Shown here piece by piece: positions 48,282-64,000 of a stretch of 64,000 nucleotides of DNA. The notes below the pieces were generated by a model. It did no database searches and was not told where the DNA came from. It saw only the letters and a list, made by a program, of their open reading frames with translations. The translations under genes were made by a program, and so were the position numbers. Position 1 is the stretch's first letter. Each line of letters starts with the position of its first letter. The stretch is from Mycobacterium neglectum (GTDB taxonomy: Bacteria > Actinomycetota > Actinomycetes > Mycobacteriales > Mycobacteriaceae), in NCBI RefSeq assembly GCF_002591975.1, contig NZ_NVQE01000001.1, positions 248,001 to 312,000 of the forward strand, in the 5' to 3' direction.

Positions 48282-48300
48282 TAGTGCGCTATGCGTACTA
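48282..48300. promoter_or_regulatory. MarR operator
   Basis: TAGTGCGC-TAT-GCGTACTA gives 8 bp arms with a single mismatch, 19 bp upstream of the marR start. The position and size match a MarR-family dimer site for autoregulation of marR and the MFS gene. Confidence 0.6.
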
Positions 48301-48405
48301 TATCAGATGCGGCCACCGATGCGAGTTCGTCACCCGTGCCAAAAGCCGGATCTGACAAAGTGTTTCGGAAGTGACAACCCGTGGACCGCCGCGGCCGCGG
48401 CTGCG

Positions 48406-49158
48406 TCAGCCCAGGTGCTCGCGCAAGAATGCGATGTCGTCCTTGCGGCCTGCGTCGGCGGTTTCGCAGATGACCGGGGCGTCGGCGGCGCCGACCACCG
48501 CGACGAGCAACTGCGGGTCGATCTGACCGGCGCCGAAGTTGGCGTGCCGGTCGGCGCCCGACCCCGCGGCGTCGCGCGAGTCGTTGCAGTGCACCAGGTC
48601 GATGCGGCCGGTGAGCGCCTTGATGCGGGCGACGGCGTCGATCAGCTCCTCGCCCGCAGCCCAGGCGTGGCACGTGTCCAGGCAGAACCCGATGCCGGTA
48701 TCGCCGATGCGGTCCCAGAGCCGTCCGATGACGTCGAAGTGCCGCGCCATGGCGTGGTCACCGCCCGCGGTGTTCTCGAGGTACACCTGCATATCGGTCT
48801 CGAGGAAGTCCAGCGCCTTGACCCAGCGTTCGAAGCCGGCCTCCATATCGCTGTCGTCGGCGTGCCCGCCGTGCACGATCACCGCGGTCGCGTTGATCTC
48901 GGCGGCGGCGTCACACGTGTCCTGCAGGATCTTGCGCGACGGGATGCGCACTCGGTTGTTGGCCGAGGCGACGTTGATCAGATACGGCGCGTGGACGTAG
49001 AGCGGCATGCCGGCCGCCTTGAGCACGTCGGCGTCCTCGCGCGGCTTGGGCTTCTTCCAGCTCTGCGGATTGCCGAGAAAGAACTGCACCACGTCGGCGC
49101 CGTCGGCGGCCGCGTCGGCCAGGGGGTCATCTCCGTGAACATGCGAACCGATAAGCAC
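48406..49158 (-). CDS. nfo: Endonuclease IV
   Basis: The 250-residue AP endonuclease repairs abasic sites. The zinc-ligand motifs are [72 protein letters not shown] and VICETADAG, all present. Its M. tuberculosis relative (end, Rv0670) is also next to rpoC. The window's upstream hairpin repeat begins 46 bp before its 5' end. Confidence 0.95.
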   Translation of the reverse strand: MLIGSHVHGDDPLADAAADGADVVQFFLGNPQSWKKPKPREDADVLKAAGMPLYVHAPYLINVASANNRVRIPSRKILQDTCDAAAEINATAVIVHGGHADDSDMEAGFERWVKALDFLETDMQVYLENTAGGDHAMARHFDVIGRLWDRIGDTGIGFCLDTCHAWAAGEELIDAVARIKALTGRIDLVHCNDSRDAAGSGADRHANFGAGQIDPQLLVAVVGAADAPVICETADAGRKDDIAFLREHLG

Positions 49159-49203
49159 GGGGCCAGTCTAGGCGTGGGGTCCGACGCGGCGATTCCGGCC
49201 GAG

Positions 49204-49251
49204 TGTGCATCCTCGCCGGGAAACCCGCGCCGAAGCCGACGAGGATGCACA
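49204..49251. repeat. Hairpin repeat, copy 1
   Basis: A 12 bp perfect arm (49204-49215) pairs with 49240-49251; CGG/CCG extend the stem past one mismatch, with the 16 bp loop GAAACCCGCGCCGAAG (49220-49235). The same loop and stem recur at 50141-50198. It lies upstream of the nuclease-like gene start at 49311. Confidence 0.9.
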
Positions 49252-49310
49252 GAACCCGCCGCGGAAAGTCTCAGAGGTCCCACACACCGCGCGGCGTGAG
49301 ACTTGTTGTC

Positions 49311-50150
49311 ATGCAAGGTCGGTTCATCGGTTGGGACTCCGTCGCTGCGGGGAAGCTGACCGGGCACGCACTTCGCACTCGGTATCGGGCCGTCTACCCG
49401 AGCATCTATCTGCGGCGCGACATCGAGCTCACAGCAGCGCTTCGCGCTGAGGCGGCCTGGCTGTGGTCGAAGAAGCGTGGCGTCATCGCGGGAAATTCAG
49501 CAGCCGCGCTGCACGGTGCGAAATGGGTCGACGCGCGCCGTGCGGCCGAGTTGATCCACCACAACCGCAGACCGCCTGTTGGCATTCATGTGTGGTCCGA
49601 CGATGTCGAGGACGACGAGATCGTCGACATCAGCGGTATGCGCGTATGCACGCCTGCCCGCGCCTCATTCGATCTGGCCCGTCGGTATCCCTTGGATCGC
49701 GCGGTGGCCGCCATCGATGCACTGGTCAACGCCACCCGACTCGACGTGGCCGACGTGGAGAAGCTGATGACCGGCCACCCGGGCCGGCGCGGTACCCCGA
49801 CGGCGCGCACGGCATTGAAGCTTGTCGACGGCGGCGCGGAGTCGCCCCGCGAGACCTGGCTGCGCCTGCTCGTCGTGCGGGCCGGATATCCGCGCCCACA
49901 AACCCAGATCCGCGTCCGCGACCGGTACAACTACGAGTTCGCGCGCATCGACCTGGGCTGGGAGGACCCGAAGATCGGCCTGGAGTACGAGGGCAAACAT
50001 CACCAGACCGACCGGTTCACCTATGAGCGGGACATCCGGCGGTTGGATGAGTTGTCAGGACTCGACTGGATCATCATCCGCGTCACGGCCGCGGACACCG
50101 AGGACAGTGCACTGGTTCGGCTCGCCGATGCCTGGCGCCGTCGAGTGTGA
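49311..50150 (+). CDS. AbiEi-like N-terminus fused to DUF559/Vsr-like nuclease domain
   Basis: The 279-residue protein from ATG 49311 begins with a winged-helix-like segment (GWDSVAAGKLTGHALRTRYR, AVYPSIYLRRDIELTAALRA, GVIAGNSAAALHGAKWVD) as in type IV abortive-infection antitoxins, and ends with a nuclease-like fold: FARIDLGWEDPKIGLEYEGK, where Asp...Glu-x-x-x-Lys (D-LEYEGK) fits a PD-(D/E)xK/DUF559 core, then HHQTDRFTYERDIRRLDEL. Such genes are repeated in mycobacteria; the function is unknown. Its stop codon lies inside hairpin copy 2. The upstream frame to 49203 passes through copy 1 and is not taken as coding. Confidence 0.75.
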   Translation: MQGRFIGWDSVAAGKLTGHALRTRYRAVYPSIYLRRDIELTAALRAEAAWLWSKKRGVIAGNSAAALHGAKWVDARRAAELIHHNRRPPVGIHVWSDDVEDDEIVDISGMRVCTPARASFDLARRYPLDRAVAAIDALVNATRLDVADVEKLMTGHPGRRGTPTARTALKLVDGGAESPRETWLRLLVVRAGYPRPQTQIRVRDRYNYEFARIDLGWEDPKIGLEYEGKHHQTDRFTYERDIRRLDELSGLDWIIIRVTAADTEDSALVRLADAWRRRV

Positions 50151-50198
50151 ATCCTCGTCGGGAAACCCGCGCCGAAGCCGACGAGGATGCACACTCGA
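50141..50198. repeat. Hairpin repeat, copy 2
   Basis: Arms 50141-50161 and 50178-50198 are 21 bp and complementary except for one base (A/C at the tenth position), with the identical 16 bp loop at 50162-50177. The left arm contains the stop codon of the nuclease-like gene. The sequence between loop and arms is identical to copy 1 over nearly all of its 48 bp. Confidence 0.92.
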
Positions 50199-50230
50199 TG
50201 AGATTTGGCGGCGCCGACGGTCAACATGGC

Positions 50231-50815
50231 ATGAACAGCATCTGGCCGCTGGTGCATGCCGAGCGGCAGGCCCTCATCGCCGATCTGGAAGGCCTCACCG
50301 AGGATCAATGGGCGCGGCCGTCGCTGTGCACGGGGTGGACGGTTCACGATGTCGCCGCCCATCTCGTCGACGTCGCCGAATCCACCCGACTCGGCTTCGC
50401 CCGCGACATGGTCAGGGCCTGCTTCGATTTCGATCGGCAGAACGAGCGCGGTATCGCGCGGGCCAAGGGCGCGACACCAGCCCAGACCCTGCAGCGCCTG
50501 CAGAAGGCCGCCACCCGGACGACGACTCCGCTGGCGCCGATCGACACCCGCGTCGTCGAGGAGGTAGTGCACGGCGAGGACATCCGCCTGGCGTTGGGCC
50601 TGCACCGCGGGTATCCCGCAGAAGCCGTCGAAAAAGCATTGCGCCAGCAGATCCGCACCTCGACAAGGTTCGGCGGGGCCAAGGAACTCGTCGCCGGCGT
50701 CACCCTGACAGCGACGGACCGCGACCTCACCATCGGCGCCGGACCCGAAATCCGTGGCACCGCATTGGAATTGCTGCTCGCCTGCTCAGGCCGCAACAAA
50801 CTGCTGGCCAGCTGA
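50231..50815 (+). CDS. Mycothiol-dependent maleylpyruvate isomerase-like (DinB fold)
   Basis: The 194-residue protein has VHAERQALIADLEGLTEDQW, LCTGWTVHDVAAHLVDVAES and VVEEVVHGEDIRLALGLH, with the three His (VHAE, AHLVD and VHGE) that would bind metal. Family members use mycothiol or serve as DinB-like metal hydrolases. The ATG at 50231 is preferred; an earlier ATG at 50198 sits in the hairpin arm. The substrate is not known. Confidence 0.8.
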   Translation: MNSIWPLVHAERQALIADLEGLTEDQWARPSLCTGWTVHDVAAHLVDVAESTRLGFARDMVRACFDFDRQNERGIARAKGATPAQTLQRLQKAATRTTTPLAPIDTRVVEEVVHGEDIRLALGLHRGYPAEAVEKALRQQIRTSTRFGGAKELVAGVTLTATDRDLTIGAGPEIRGTALELLLACSGRNKLLAS

Positions 50816-50819
50816 CACG

Positions 50820-50853
50820 GAAGCGCCCCCGGGACGAATCCCGGGGGCGCTTC
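50820..50853. terminator. Strong bidirectional terminator, rpoC/DinB gene
   Basis: GAAGCGCCCCCGGGA and its exact complement flank a CGAA loop, 15 bp perfect stem. It sits between two convergent genes and near the rpoC stop at 50865. There is no T-tract. Confidence 0.85.
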
Positions 50854-50864
50854 TCGAACTTGCT

Positions 50865-54818
<3,954 letters not shown>

Positions 54819-54857
54819 GTAACTCCCTTTCCCCTTTCGGGACTAGAAAAATAACTA

Positions 54858-58761
<3,904 letters not shown>

Positions 58762-60621
58762 TCAGGCGGCCACCGAAGGCGCGCAGGTGGCGGCCGTCCC
58801 GGTCGTCTCGCGCAGACAACCCGGCTGGAGAGTGAAGATGCCGGCGCTGCCCGCCATGAACGGCTCCAGGAAGTTGAGGAGGTAGGGCCTGCGCAGCGAA
58901 TTCGGCAGGTCAACCAGGGTCGCCTGGCCGTTCGGCGTGTCAATGGTGCGCGTCTCACCGCTGTCGAGATAGATCCCATCGGCGCGGTCGCCGTCGAACA
59001 TGTCGTTCACCCAACCGACCATCAGGATCTCGGCCGCCGCAACATTCTGCGGCTTGGAGAATCCCGACACCAATTGCTGCGAGAACTGAATGAGAAAGTT
59101 GCCGCCGCGCATCGTGTCGACGTGCGAGCCGCCGGCCAGCGTCACGCCGTAGAAGTCAGCGCCGGGTCGCGCCTCGATCAGTGCCGCGGTGCCGACGCCG
59201 AACATGTTCCACATGTACTTCGGCGCAGCGAGTTGGTAGATCGGGATGCCTGGGTCGACCTTCTTCAGGTCGTCGGTCATTTCGCCGTTCATACCGACTC
59301 CGTCGAGCAGGACCACGCCCGCCAGGCGATCGTCGATTTCGGCATCGGTCATGTAGCCGGCGATACCGGACACCGCGCCACCGCCGAGCGAATGGCCCAT
59401 CAGGACGACCTGGCTCCAGGTCAGTTGTCCGTCGTATTCGGTCGCGCTCAGGCTGTCGGCGAGCGCTGTGTTGGTGGGATCGAACAGGCCGGCCATCGCC
59501 TGGTGCATCGGCGCCCCACCGAGCCAGCACTGGTCGTAACTCAGGAAGTTCGACGTGATCGACGGTGCGACGACGATGCTGTTCGTCTGCTCTGCCAGCG
59601 CCGCGGCGGTGTAGCTGTACCACGGACCGGCCGCCAGGAACCCGTGCTGCAGGTAGATGAGACGGTCGGGATCGGGGTTCTCCGGGATATAGAAGTCGAC
59701 AGGGACTTCTTCCCCCTCGCCGGGCGCGCAGCCGCAGTCGATCCGCAGCCTGGAGCTGTACACCGTCACCGTGCTGTTGGCCGGAAGCATCGGCGGGCCG
59801 CCGATCAACTGCGTGACGAGCCCGTACAGGCCGAAGACGACTGTTCCGATCACGTCGAGCAAGATGTTCAACGGAGTTGCGGTGGCCACGGCGTTGACCG
59901 GCGCCGCTGCGGAGGTTGCGAACGTCACCGCGGTGAGCTCGGGGTTCTCCGTCTGCTCGTTCGCTTTGTCCAGCAGGTTGGCCTCTTCGAACGAGTTGGC
60001 GACATTCACGGATGCGTGTTCGTCGATGGGGTCGGTCGCAAGGGCTCCCTTGATCTCGACGTTCGCGGTATTCGCCACAGGTCCGAATTCGTCGATGTCG
60101 GCCCGCGTCAACGGCGCGATCTGCGAACCCCCCACAGGCACACCGTCCTGGTGGGCTCCGGTGCCGTTCTCCGTGGGCTCGACACCCTCGCCGAGTTCGC
60201 CGGCCTCCCCCTCTGCCCCGTTGATCTCCTCGTCGATCAGGTCCTCGCCGGTCGTCCCATCCGTGAGGTCCTCGCCGGTCGTCTCATCTGTGCCGTCCCC
60301 GTCGATGGCGTCCTCGTCGAGGGCGTCCTCGTCGATCAGGACCCCGTCGGTCGCGTCCTCGACGGGATCGGGTTCGACCCCCGCGGGATCGTCGCCCTGC
60401 TCGTCCTCACCGGTGAGGTCCGGCCCGTTCGGTGTGATGGTTCCTGGCGCCGAATCATCTTTGTTAGCAGGAGAATCCACCGATTCGGAGACCTTGGTGC
60501 CGCCGCCCTCGTTCGCGTCGCCCTCGGTCGCCATCGCGACACCTGCGCCGGCCACCACCGCCGCCGTGACACCCGCGATGACGACACCCGTGCTCATCCA
60601 CACCAAGAACCGGTCGACCAT
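58762..60621 (-). CDS. Exported alpha/beta hydrolase with long acidic linker
   Basis: The 619-residue protein has a signal-type N-terminus (MVDRFLVWMSTGVVIAGVTA...GVAMATEG), an acidic Glu/Asp/Thr-rich linker (about residues 35-165), then an alpha/beta-hydrolase domain from about residue 300 with LIYLQHGFLAAGPWYSY, the nucleophile elbow VVLMGHSLGGGAVSG and VVLLDGVGM. It resembles secreted mycobacterial lipases/esterases. The start at ATG 60621 with GGAGGG upstream is preferred over 60720. A 27 bp tandem repeat encodes part of the linker. Confidence 0.82.
   Translation of the reverse strand: MVDRFLVWMSTGVVIAGVTAAVVAGAGVAMATEGDANEGGGTKVSESVDSPANKDDSAPGTITPNGPDLTGEDEQGDDPAGVEPDPVEDATDGVLIDEDALDEDAIDGDGTDETTGEDLTDGTTGEDLIDEEINGAEGEAGELGEGVEPTENGTGAHQDGVPVGGSQIAPLTRADIDEFGPVANTANVEIKGALATDPIDEHASVNVANSFEEANLLDKANEQTENPELTAVTFATSAAAPVNAVATATPLNILLDVIGTVVFGLYGLVTQLIGGPPMLPANSTVTVYSSRLRIDCGCAPGEGEEVPVDFYIPENPDPDRLIYLQHGFLAAGPWYSYTAAALAEQTNSIVVAPSITSNFLSYDQCWLGGAPMHQAMAGLFDPTNTALADSLSATEYDGQLTWSQVVLMGHSLGGGAVSGIAGYMTDAEIDDRLAGVVLLDGVGMNGEMTDDLKKVDPGIPIYQLAAPKYMWNMFGVGTAALIEARPGADFYGVTLAGGSHVDTMRGGNFLIQFSQQLVSGFSKPQNVAAAEILMVGWVNDMFDGDRADGIYLDSGETRTIDTPNGQATLVDLPNSLRRPYLLNFLEPFMAGSAGIFTLQPGCLRETTGTAATCAPSVAA
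60239..60292. repeat. 27 bp tandem duplication in the hydrolase linker
   Basis: Two adjacent 27 bp units (60239-60265 and 60266-60292) differ at two bases and encode two nearly identical nine-residue repeats containing TTGEDL in the protein. Copy number could vary between isolates. Confidence 0.9.
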
Positions 60622-60755
60622 GACCCTCCGTTCGCTGACCGCGAGAAAGATAGCGTGCTTTATCAGCTCATGACGAATGATTCCACGATTCCGTAATATC
60701 CTCGGTGTTTGCTCGCGCATTGCGCCAGAGGTCTGAGAACGGCTCCGGTTCGGCG

Positions 60756-62957
60756 CTACGGGGCGGCGCGTTCGACGCGGATCGGCACGCCGGTCAGCCG
60801 CGCCATACCGGCCAGCGACTCGATGTCGTCAGGGTTGCTGGACATCAGCTTGTTGACGTTCGCGCCGCCGGCGCGGTTGGCCAACCGCCACCCGGCGGTG
60901 CCCTTGTGTCCCCAACCGTGCGGAATCGCCACCACGCCGGTGACGATGTCCTTGGTGACGATGACGGGCACTTCGATCTCACCGTGCTGCGACGCGATCC
61001 GTACGACGTCGCCGTCGACGATGTTGGCGGCCGCCGCGTCGTCGACGTGAATGCGCGCATGCTGGGCACGTTCGCCGCGCATCAGCAGTGGCGCGTTGTG
61101 CATCCACGAGTTCTCGGAGCGAGACTCGCGCATACCGATCAGCCGCATGGGATAGGCCTCGTGCGCTTCGCGGCGCGCCAGCTTGGCGACCTCGGCGGCG
61201 ATGTCGTCGTGCCGCAGCCGCACCCGCCCGCCGCGGTAGACGACGATGTCGCCAAGCACGCCCTCGCGCAGGTGTGGCGCCAGCACCGTGCCGTGGGGAT
61301 GCACGGCGGTCAGACGCGCGAAGGACAGCCCGCCGCGACGTAGCCCAAACCAGTCGCCGCCCTCCCCCAGCCGGATGATGGCGTCGACCAACAGGCGTGG
61401 TGTCACTCGAACACCGAACAGCGACAACGCCTTTCGCATGACTGCCATCATCGCGAGCCCGGGTGTGCGCCACCCCAGCCGCGAGGTGAGGTCGTCGATG
61501 ATCTCCCACTCGGCGCGGGCCTGGCCCATCGGGGCGATCACGCGTTCGGTGGCCTGCCGGAAGGGCGTGGGCTGCAGCGTCTGGAAGGGCAGCGGAAAGT
61601 CGTCGCGCTCGTACATCGTTGTCGCGGGCAGCACGTAGTCGCAGTGCGCGAGCGTCTCGTTGACGTACAGGTCGATGCCCACCATCAGGTCCAAGGACTC
61701 CAACGCCGCCTCTAATTCATTGCCGTTGGGTACCGACAGCACCGGGTTGCCTGCGCTGACGAGCAGAGCCCTGACCTGACCGCGGCCCGCTGTGGCGATT
61801 TCCTTGGCCATCACCCCGGCGGGTTCGGACCCGAGCACCGACGGGAAGTCGCCGATGCGTGAGCGTCTGCGGGAGTAGATCGTCCGCAGCAGCGCGCCGC
61901 CGGCCTTGCCAAGCCAACGCTCGCCGGGCAGTCCCAAGCGGCCGAACATGCTGCCGCCGGCCACGTCGAGATTGCCGGCCACCAGGTTGACCGCGTCGAG
62001 CAGATACGTTGTGAGCGTGCCATTTTCGCCGATACTGGTGCCGACACGCCCGTACACCGCGGCACGCCGGGTGCGGACCAGATCGCGGGCCAGCGAGCGC
62101 ACGGTGTCCGGGTCGATCCCGGTGCGCGGCGCGGTGACGTCGGGGCTGAAGGGTCGGGCCAGCTGCTCCAGCCAGACACCGCCGTCGGCCTGGCGGGCGA
62201 GCCTGGCCCGGTCGACGAGGTTCTCGCCGAACATCACCTGCAGAAGCGACAGCAACAGGTAGGCGTCCCCATCGGGAACGATGCCCAGCCATTCGAATTG
62301 CGCGGCGGTCTCGGTCTTGCGTGGATCGACGACAAGGACGCGTCCGCCGCGCTTGACGATGTCGTGCATACGGTCCTTGATCCGCGGCACGGTGAGCACA
62401 CTGCCATGTGACACAACGGGATTGGCGCCGATCACGACCAGCAGATCGGCGCGAAGCACATCGGGCACCGGCAGCGCCAGCGGTGAACCGTACAGCAGTT
62501 GGCTGGCCACGAATCGGTTGTTGACGTCCTGGCTGCCCGCGGTGAACACGTGCAACTTCGGGCCGAAGCCGAGCATGAACGTGCTCAGGCTCAGCGTGTG
62601 GCTATAGCTGAATGCACCGGGATTGCCGTAGTACCAGCCGATGGCGCCGGAACCGTGCCTGCGATGGATATCGGCCAACCGGGCTGCGATGTCCGACATC
62701 GCCTCGTCCCAGCCGACCGGTTCGAATCCACCGCTGCTCGTGCGCCGCAACGGCGTGGTCACCCGGTCGGGATCGTTGACGATCTCGCTGAACGCGACGC
62801 CCTTCTGACAGGCGAACCCAGCCGAGAGTGGATGGTCCTTGTCAGGGCGCAGCGCCGTGAGACGGCCATCTTCGACGGTCGCGATCATGCCGCACAGCGG
62901 TTCACAAATACGGCAGAACGTCGTTTTCTGAACGCCAGCCTTGTGCTCGGTGCTCAT
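60756..62957 (-). CDS. Molybdopterin oxidoreductase (FdhF/NasA-like)
   Basis: The 733-residue enzyme has the N-terminal cluster ligands CRICEPLCGM and FACQKG, the Mo-bisPGD contacts (YYGNPGAFSYSH, VVIGANPVVSHGS, VDPRKTETAAQF), and the C-terminal dinucleotide-binding domain (SRSENSWMHNAPLLM, HGWGHKGTAGWRLANRAGG). It is a stand-alone redox enzyme of unknown substrate. It lies 20 bp from the Mkl gene. Confidence 0.9.
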   Translation of the reverse strand: MSTEHKAGVQKTTFCRICEPLCGMIATVEDGRLTALRPDKDHPLSAGFACQKGVAFSEIVNDPDRVTTPLRRTSSGGFEPVGWDEAMSDIAARLADIHRRHGSGAIGWYYGNPGAFSYSHTLSLSTFMLGFGPKLHVFTAGSQDVNNRFVASQLLYGSPLALPVPDVLRADLLVVIGANPVVSHGSVLTVPRIKDRMHDIVKRGGRVLVVDPRKTETAAQFEWLGIVPDGDAYLLLSLLQVMFGENLVDRARLARQADGGVWLEQLARPFSPDVTAPRTGIDPDTVRSLARDLVRTRRAAVYGRVGTSIGENGTLTTYLLDAVNLVAGNLDVAGGSMFGRLGLPGERWLGKAGGALLRTIYSRRRSRIGDFPSVLGSEPAGVMAKEIATAGRGQVRALLVSAGNPVLSVPNGNELEAALESLDLMVGIDLYVNETLAHCDYVLPATTMYERDDFPLPFQTLQPTPFRQATERVIAPMGQARAEWEIIDDLTSRLGWRTPGLAMMAVMRKALSLFGVRVTPRLLVDAIIRLGEGGDWFGLRRGGLSFARLTAVHPHGTVLAPHLREGVLGDIVVYRGGRVRLRHDDIAAEVAKLARREAHEAYPMRLIGMRESRSENSWMHNAPLLMRGERAQHARIHVDDAAAANIVDGDVVRIASQHGEIEVPVIVTKDIVTGVVAIPHGWGHKGTAGWRLANRAGGANVNKLMSSNPDDIESLAGMARLTGVPIRVERAAP

Positions 62958-62977
62958 CTTCCGACGTTAACGCGGGA

Positions 62978-64000
62978 CTACCTCTCGAGGGTCCTGGTCT
63001 CGACAGTCGGGCTGTCGACAGTCGGGATGACACCCGTGGGGGCGTCGTCATCTCGATGCCGGGGCGCCTCGACGGTCTCCCCGAACGCACTGGCGTGATA
63101 CTGGTGGGTGCCTTCGAGGTCGTCGCGGATCGCTTCCTGCGCGGCAGGCGGCAGGGTGTGCATCAGCTCGCGAACCCGTGCCTGGCGACGCGCCACGGCC
63201 TGACGTTCCGGCATACCCGGGGTCGCCTGGATCTGCGGCGGCACACCCTCGATCTCCTCGACACCGCCGTCGTGGTGGCCGGCGTCGAACATGGCCTGCT
63301 CCTCGGCTATCGTCGACTCGTCCTTCTCCTCCGACATACCGATCGGGCCGATCCGGCGGCCGTTGAGGAACTGCCGCACCACCGGCTCGTCGCTGGTCAA
63401 CAGCACCTCACGAGGACCGAACATCACCAGGTGCTTACGGAAGAGCATGCCCATGTTGTCGGGCACGGTCCGCGCGATGTTGATGTTGTGCGTCACGATC
63501 AGGATGGTGCAGTCGATCTGGGCGTTGATGTCGATGAGCAGCTGGGAAAGATAGGCGGTACGAACCGGGTCCAGACCGGAGTCCGGCTCGTCGCACAGGA
63601 TGATCTGCGGGTCGAGCACCAGCGAACGGGCCAGGCCGGCACGCTTGCGCATACCGCCGGAGATCTCGCCCGGGAACTTGGTCTCATCACCGCCAAGGCC
63701 GACCAGGTCGAGCTTCTCCATGACGATGTTGCGGATCTCGCTTTCCTTCTTCTTGGTGTGCTCACGCAAGGGGAAAGCGGTGTTGTCATACAGGCTCATC
63801 GAGCCGAAGAGGGCGCCGTCCTGGAACATCACACCGAACAGCGTGCGGATCTCGTAGAGCTCCTTGGCTGTGCACTGGATGATGTCCGTGCCGTCGACGA
63901 TGATCTTGCCGCGTTCAGGACGCAGCAGCCCGATCAGCGATTTGAGGAACACCGACTTGCCGGTACCGGACGGGCCGAGTAGCACGCTGACCTCACCGGC
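62978..64000 (-). CDS. mkl: Mkl/MlaF-type ABC transporter ATPase, 5' end cut by window
   Basis: At least 341 codons of the ATPase are in the window (the N-terminus is beyond the edge). Walker A is GPSGTGKS, the signature SGGMRKRAGLARSLVLDPQI, Walker B ILCDEPDSGLDPVR and the switch His in ILIVTHN. The C-terminal part (GGVEEIEGVPPQIQATPGMP, ERQAVARRQARVRELMH) is that of mycobacterial Mkl, thought to energise Mce lipid import. Confidence 0.95.
   Translation of the reverse strand, partial: AGEVSVLLGPSGTGKSVFLKSLIGLLRPERGKIIVDGTDIIQCTAKELYEIRTLFGVMFQDGALFGSMSLYDNTAFPLREHTKKKESEIRNIVMEKLDLVGLGGDETKFPGEISGGMRKRAGLARSLVLDPQIILCDEPDSGLDPVRTAYLSQLLIDINAQIDCTILIVTHNINIARTVPDNMGMLFRKHLVMFGPREVLLTSDEPVVRQFLNGRRIGPIGMSEEKDESTIAEEQAMFDAGHHDGGVEEIEGVPPQIQATPGMPERQAVARRQARVRELMHTLPPAAQEAIRDDLEGTHQYHASAFGETVEAPRHRDDDAPTGVIPTVDSPTVETRTLER

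Noticed and set aside
49203..49310. Coding start of the nuclease-like gene at 49203
   Set aside because: This part reads straight through the hairpin repeat and has an unusual composition; ATG at 49311 begins the family-like N-terminus.

Overview
The window is a high-GC actinobacterial chromosome segment and is almost certainly from a Mycobacterium/Mycolicibacterium-type organism. The evidence is the rpoB-rpoC and rpsL-rpsG-fusA-tuf blocks, an Mkl-type ABC ATPase, a complete mycofactocin locus, DUF3558/DUF3060 envelope proteins, and a gene order that matches, from memory, M. tuberculosis Rv0655/Rv0667-Rv0697 in inverted orientation. Most core genes lie on the minus strand.

Layout, left to right. 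1-656: start of a lipoprotein carboxylesterase cut by the window edge. About 658-2990: an IS607-type element with an open tnpB and a decayed serine recombinase (tnpA). 3045-6713: cytochrome P450, TetR regulator and drug-type MFS exporter, with two spaced operators between tetR and the exporter gene. 6612-13872: mycofactocin cluster mftG-F-E-D-C-B-A with mftR divergent. 13915-15719: ECF sigma factor translationally coupled to a three-domain VOC protein. 15783-16958: ferredoxin-type reductase. 17005-22072: AsnC regulator, then ddaH-rocD-rocE-usp (the Rv2324-Rv2319c set, with rocD intact here). 22069-22938: a mycofactocin-type SDR with a KstR-like box upstream. 23101-26680: arcA, an arginine/ornithine APC transporter and a SHOCT protein. 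26929-28946: cutinase and zinc alcohol dehydrogenase. 28994-33029: an AtuA-type acid utilisation operon (CitMHS transporter, AtuA N and C parts) with divergent lysR.

33099-37403: tuf, fusA, rpsG and rpsL. 37728-44485: TetR, two DUF3558 and two DUF3060 envelope proteins, then echA5-paaX-echA4-fadE8 for acyl-CoA breakdown. 44540-48263: alpha/beta hydrolase, PAP2 membrane protein with a repeat-coded N-terminus, MFS exporter and MarR. 48406-50815: endonuclease IV, a Vsr/DUF559-type nuclease-like gene bracketed by two near-identical long hairpin repeats, and a mycothiol-type DinB-fold protein. 50865-58343: rpoC and rpoB. 58762-64000: secreted acidic-linker hydrolase, molybdopterin oxidoreductase and the Mkl ATPase (cut by the right edge).

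Functional logic: mftA-F make mycofactocin, mftG is its FAD-dependent partner, and the SDR at 22069 is a likely client that reduces or oxidises alcohols with it. The arginine genes between them convert arginine or methylated arginine to citrulline and ornithine to glutamate semialdehyde, but no ornithine carbamoyltransferase or carbamate kinase is in the window. The most unusual structure is the nuclease gene between two 48-58 nt hairpins that share an identical 16 nt loop. The IS607 tnpB with its hairpin-rich 3' end is the second point of interest. Base calls and motifs are read directly; family names rest on motif and synteny recognition without database searches.
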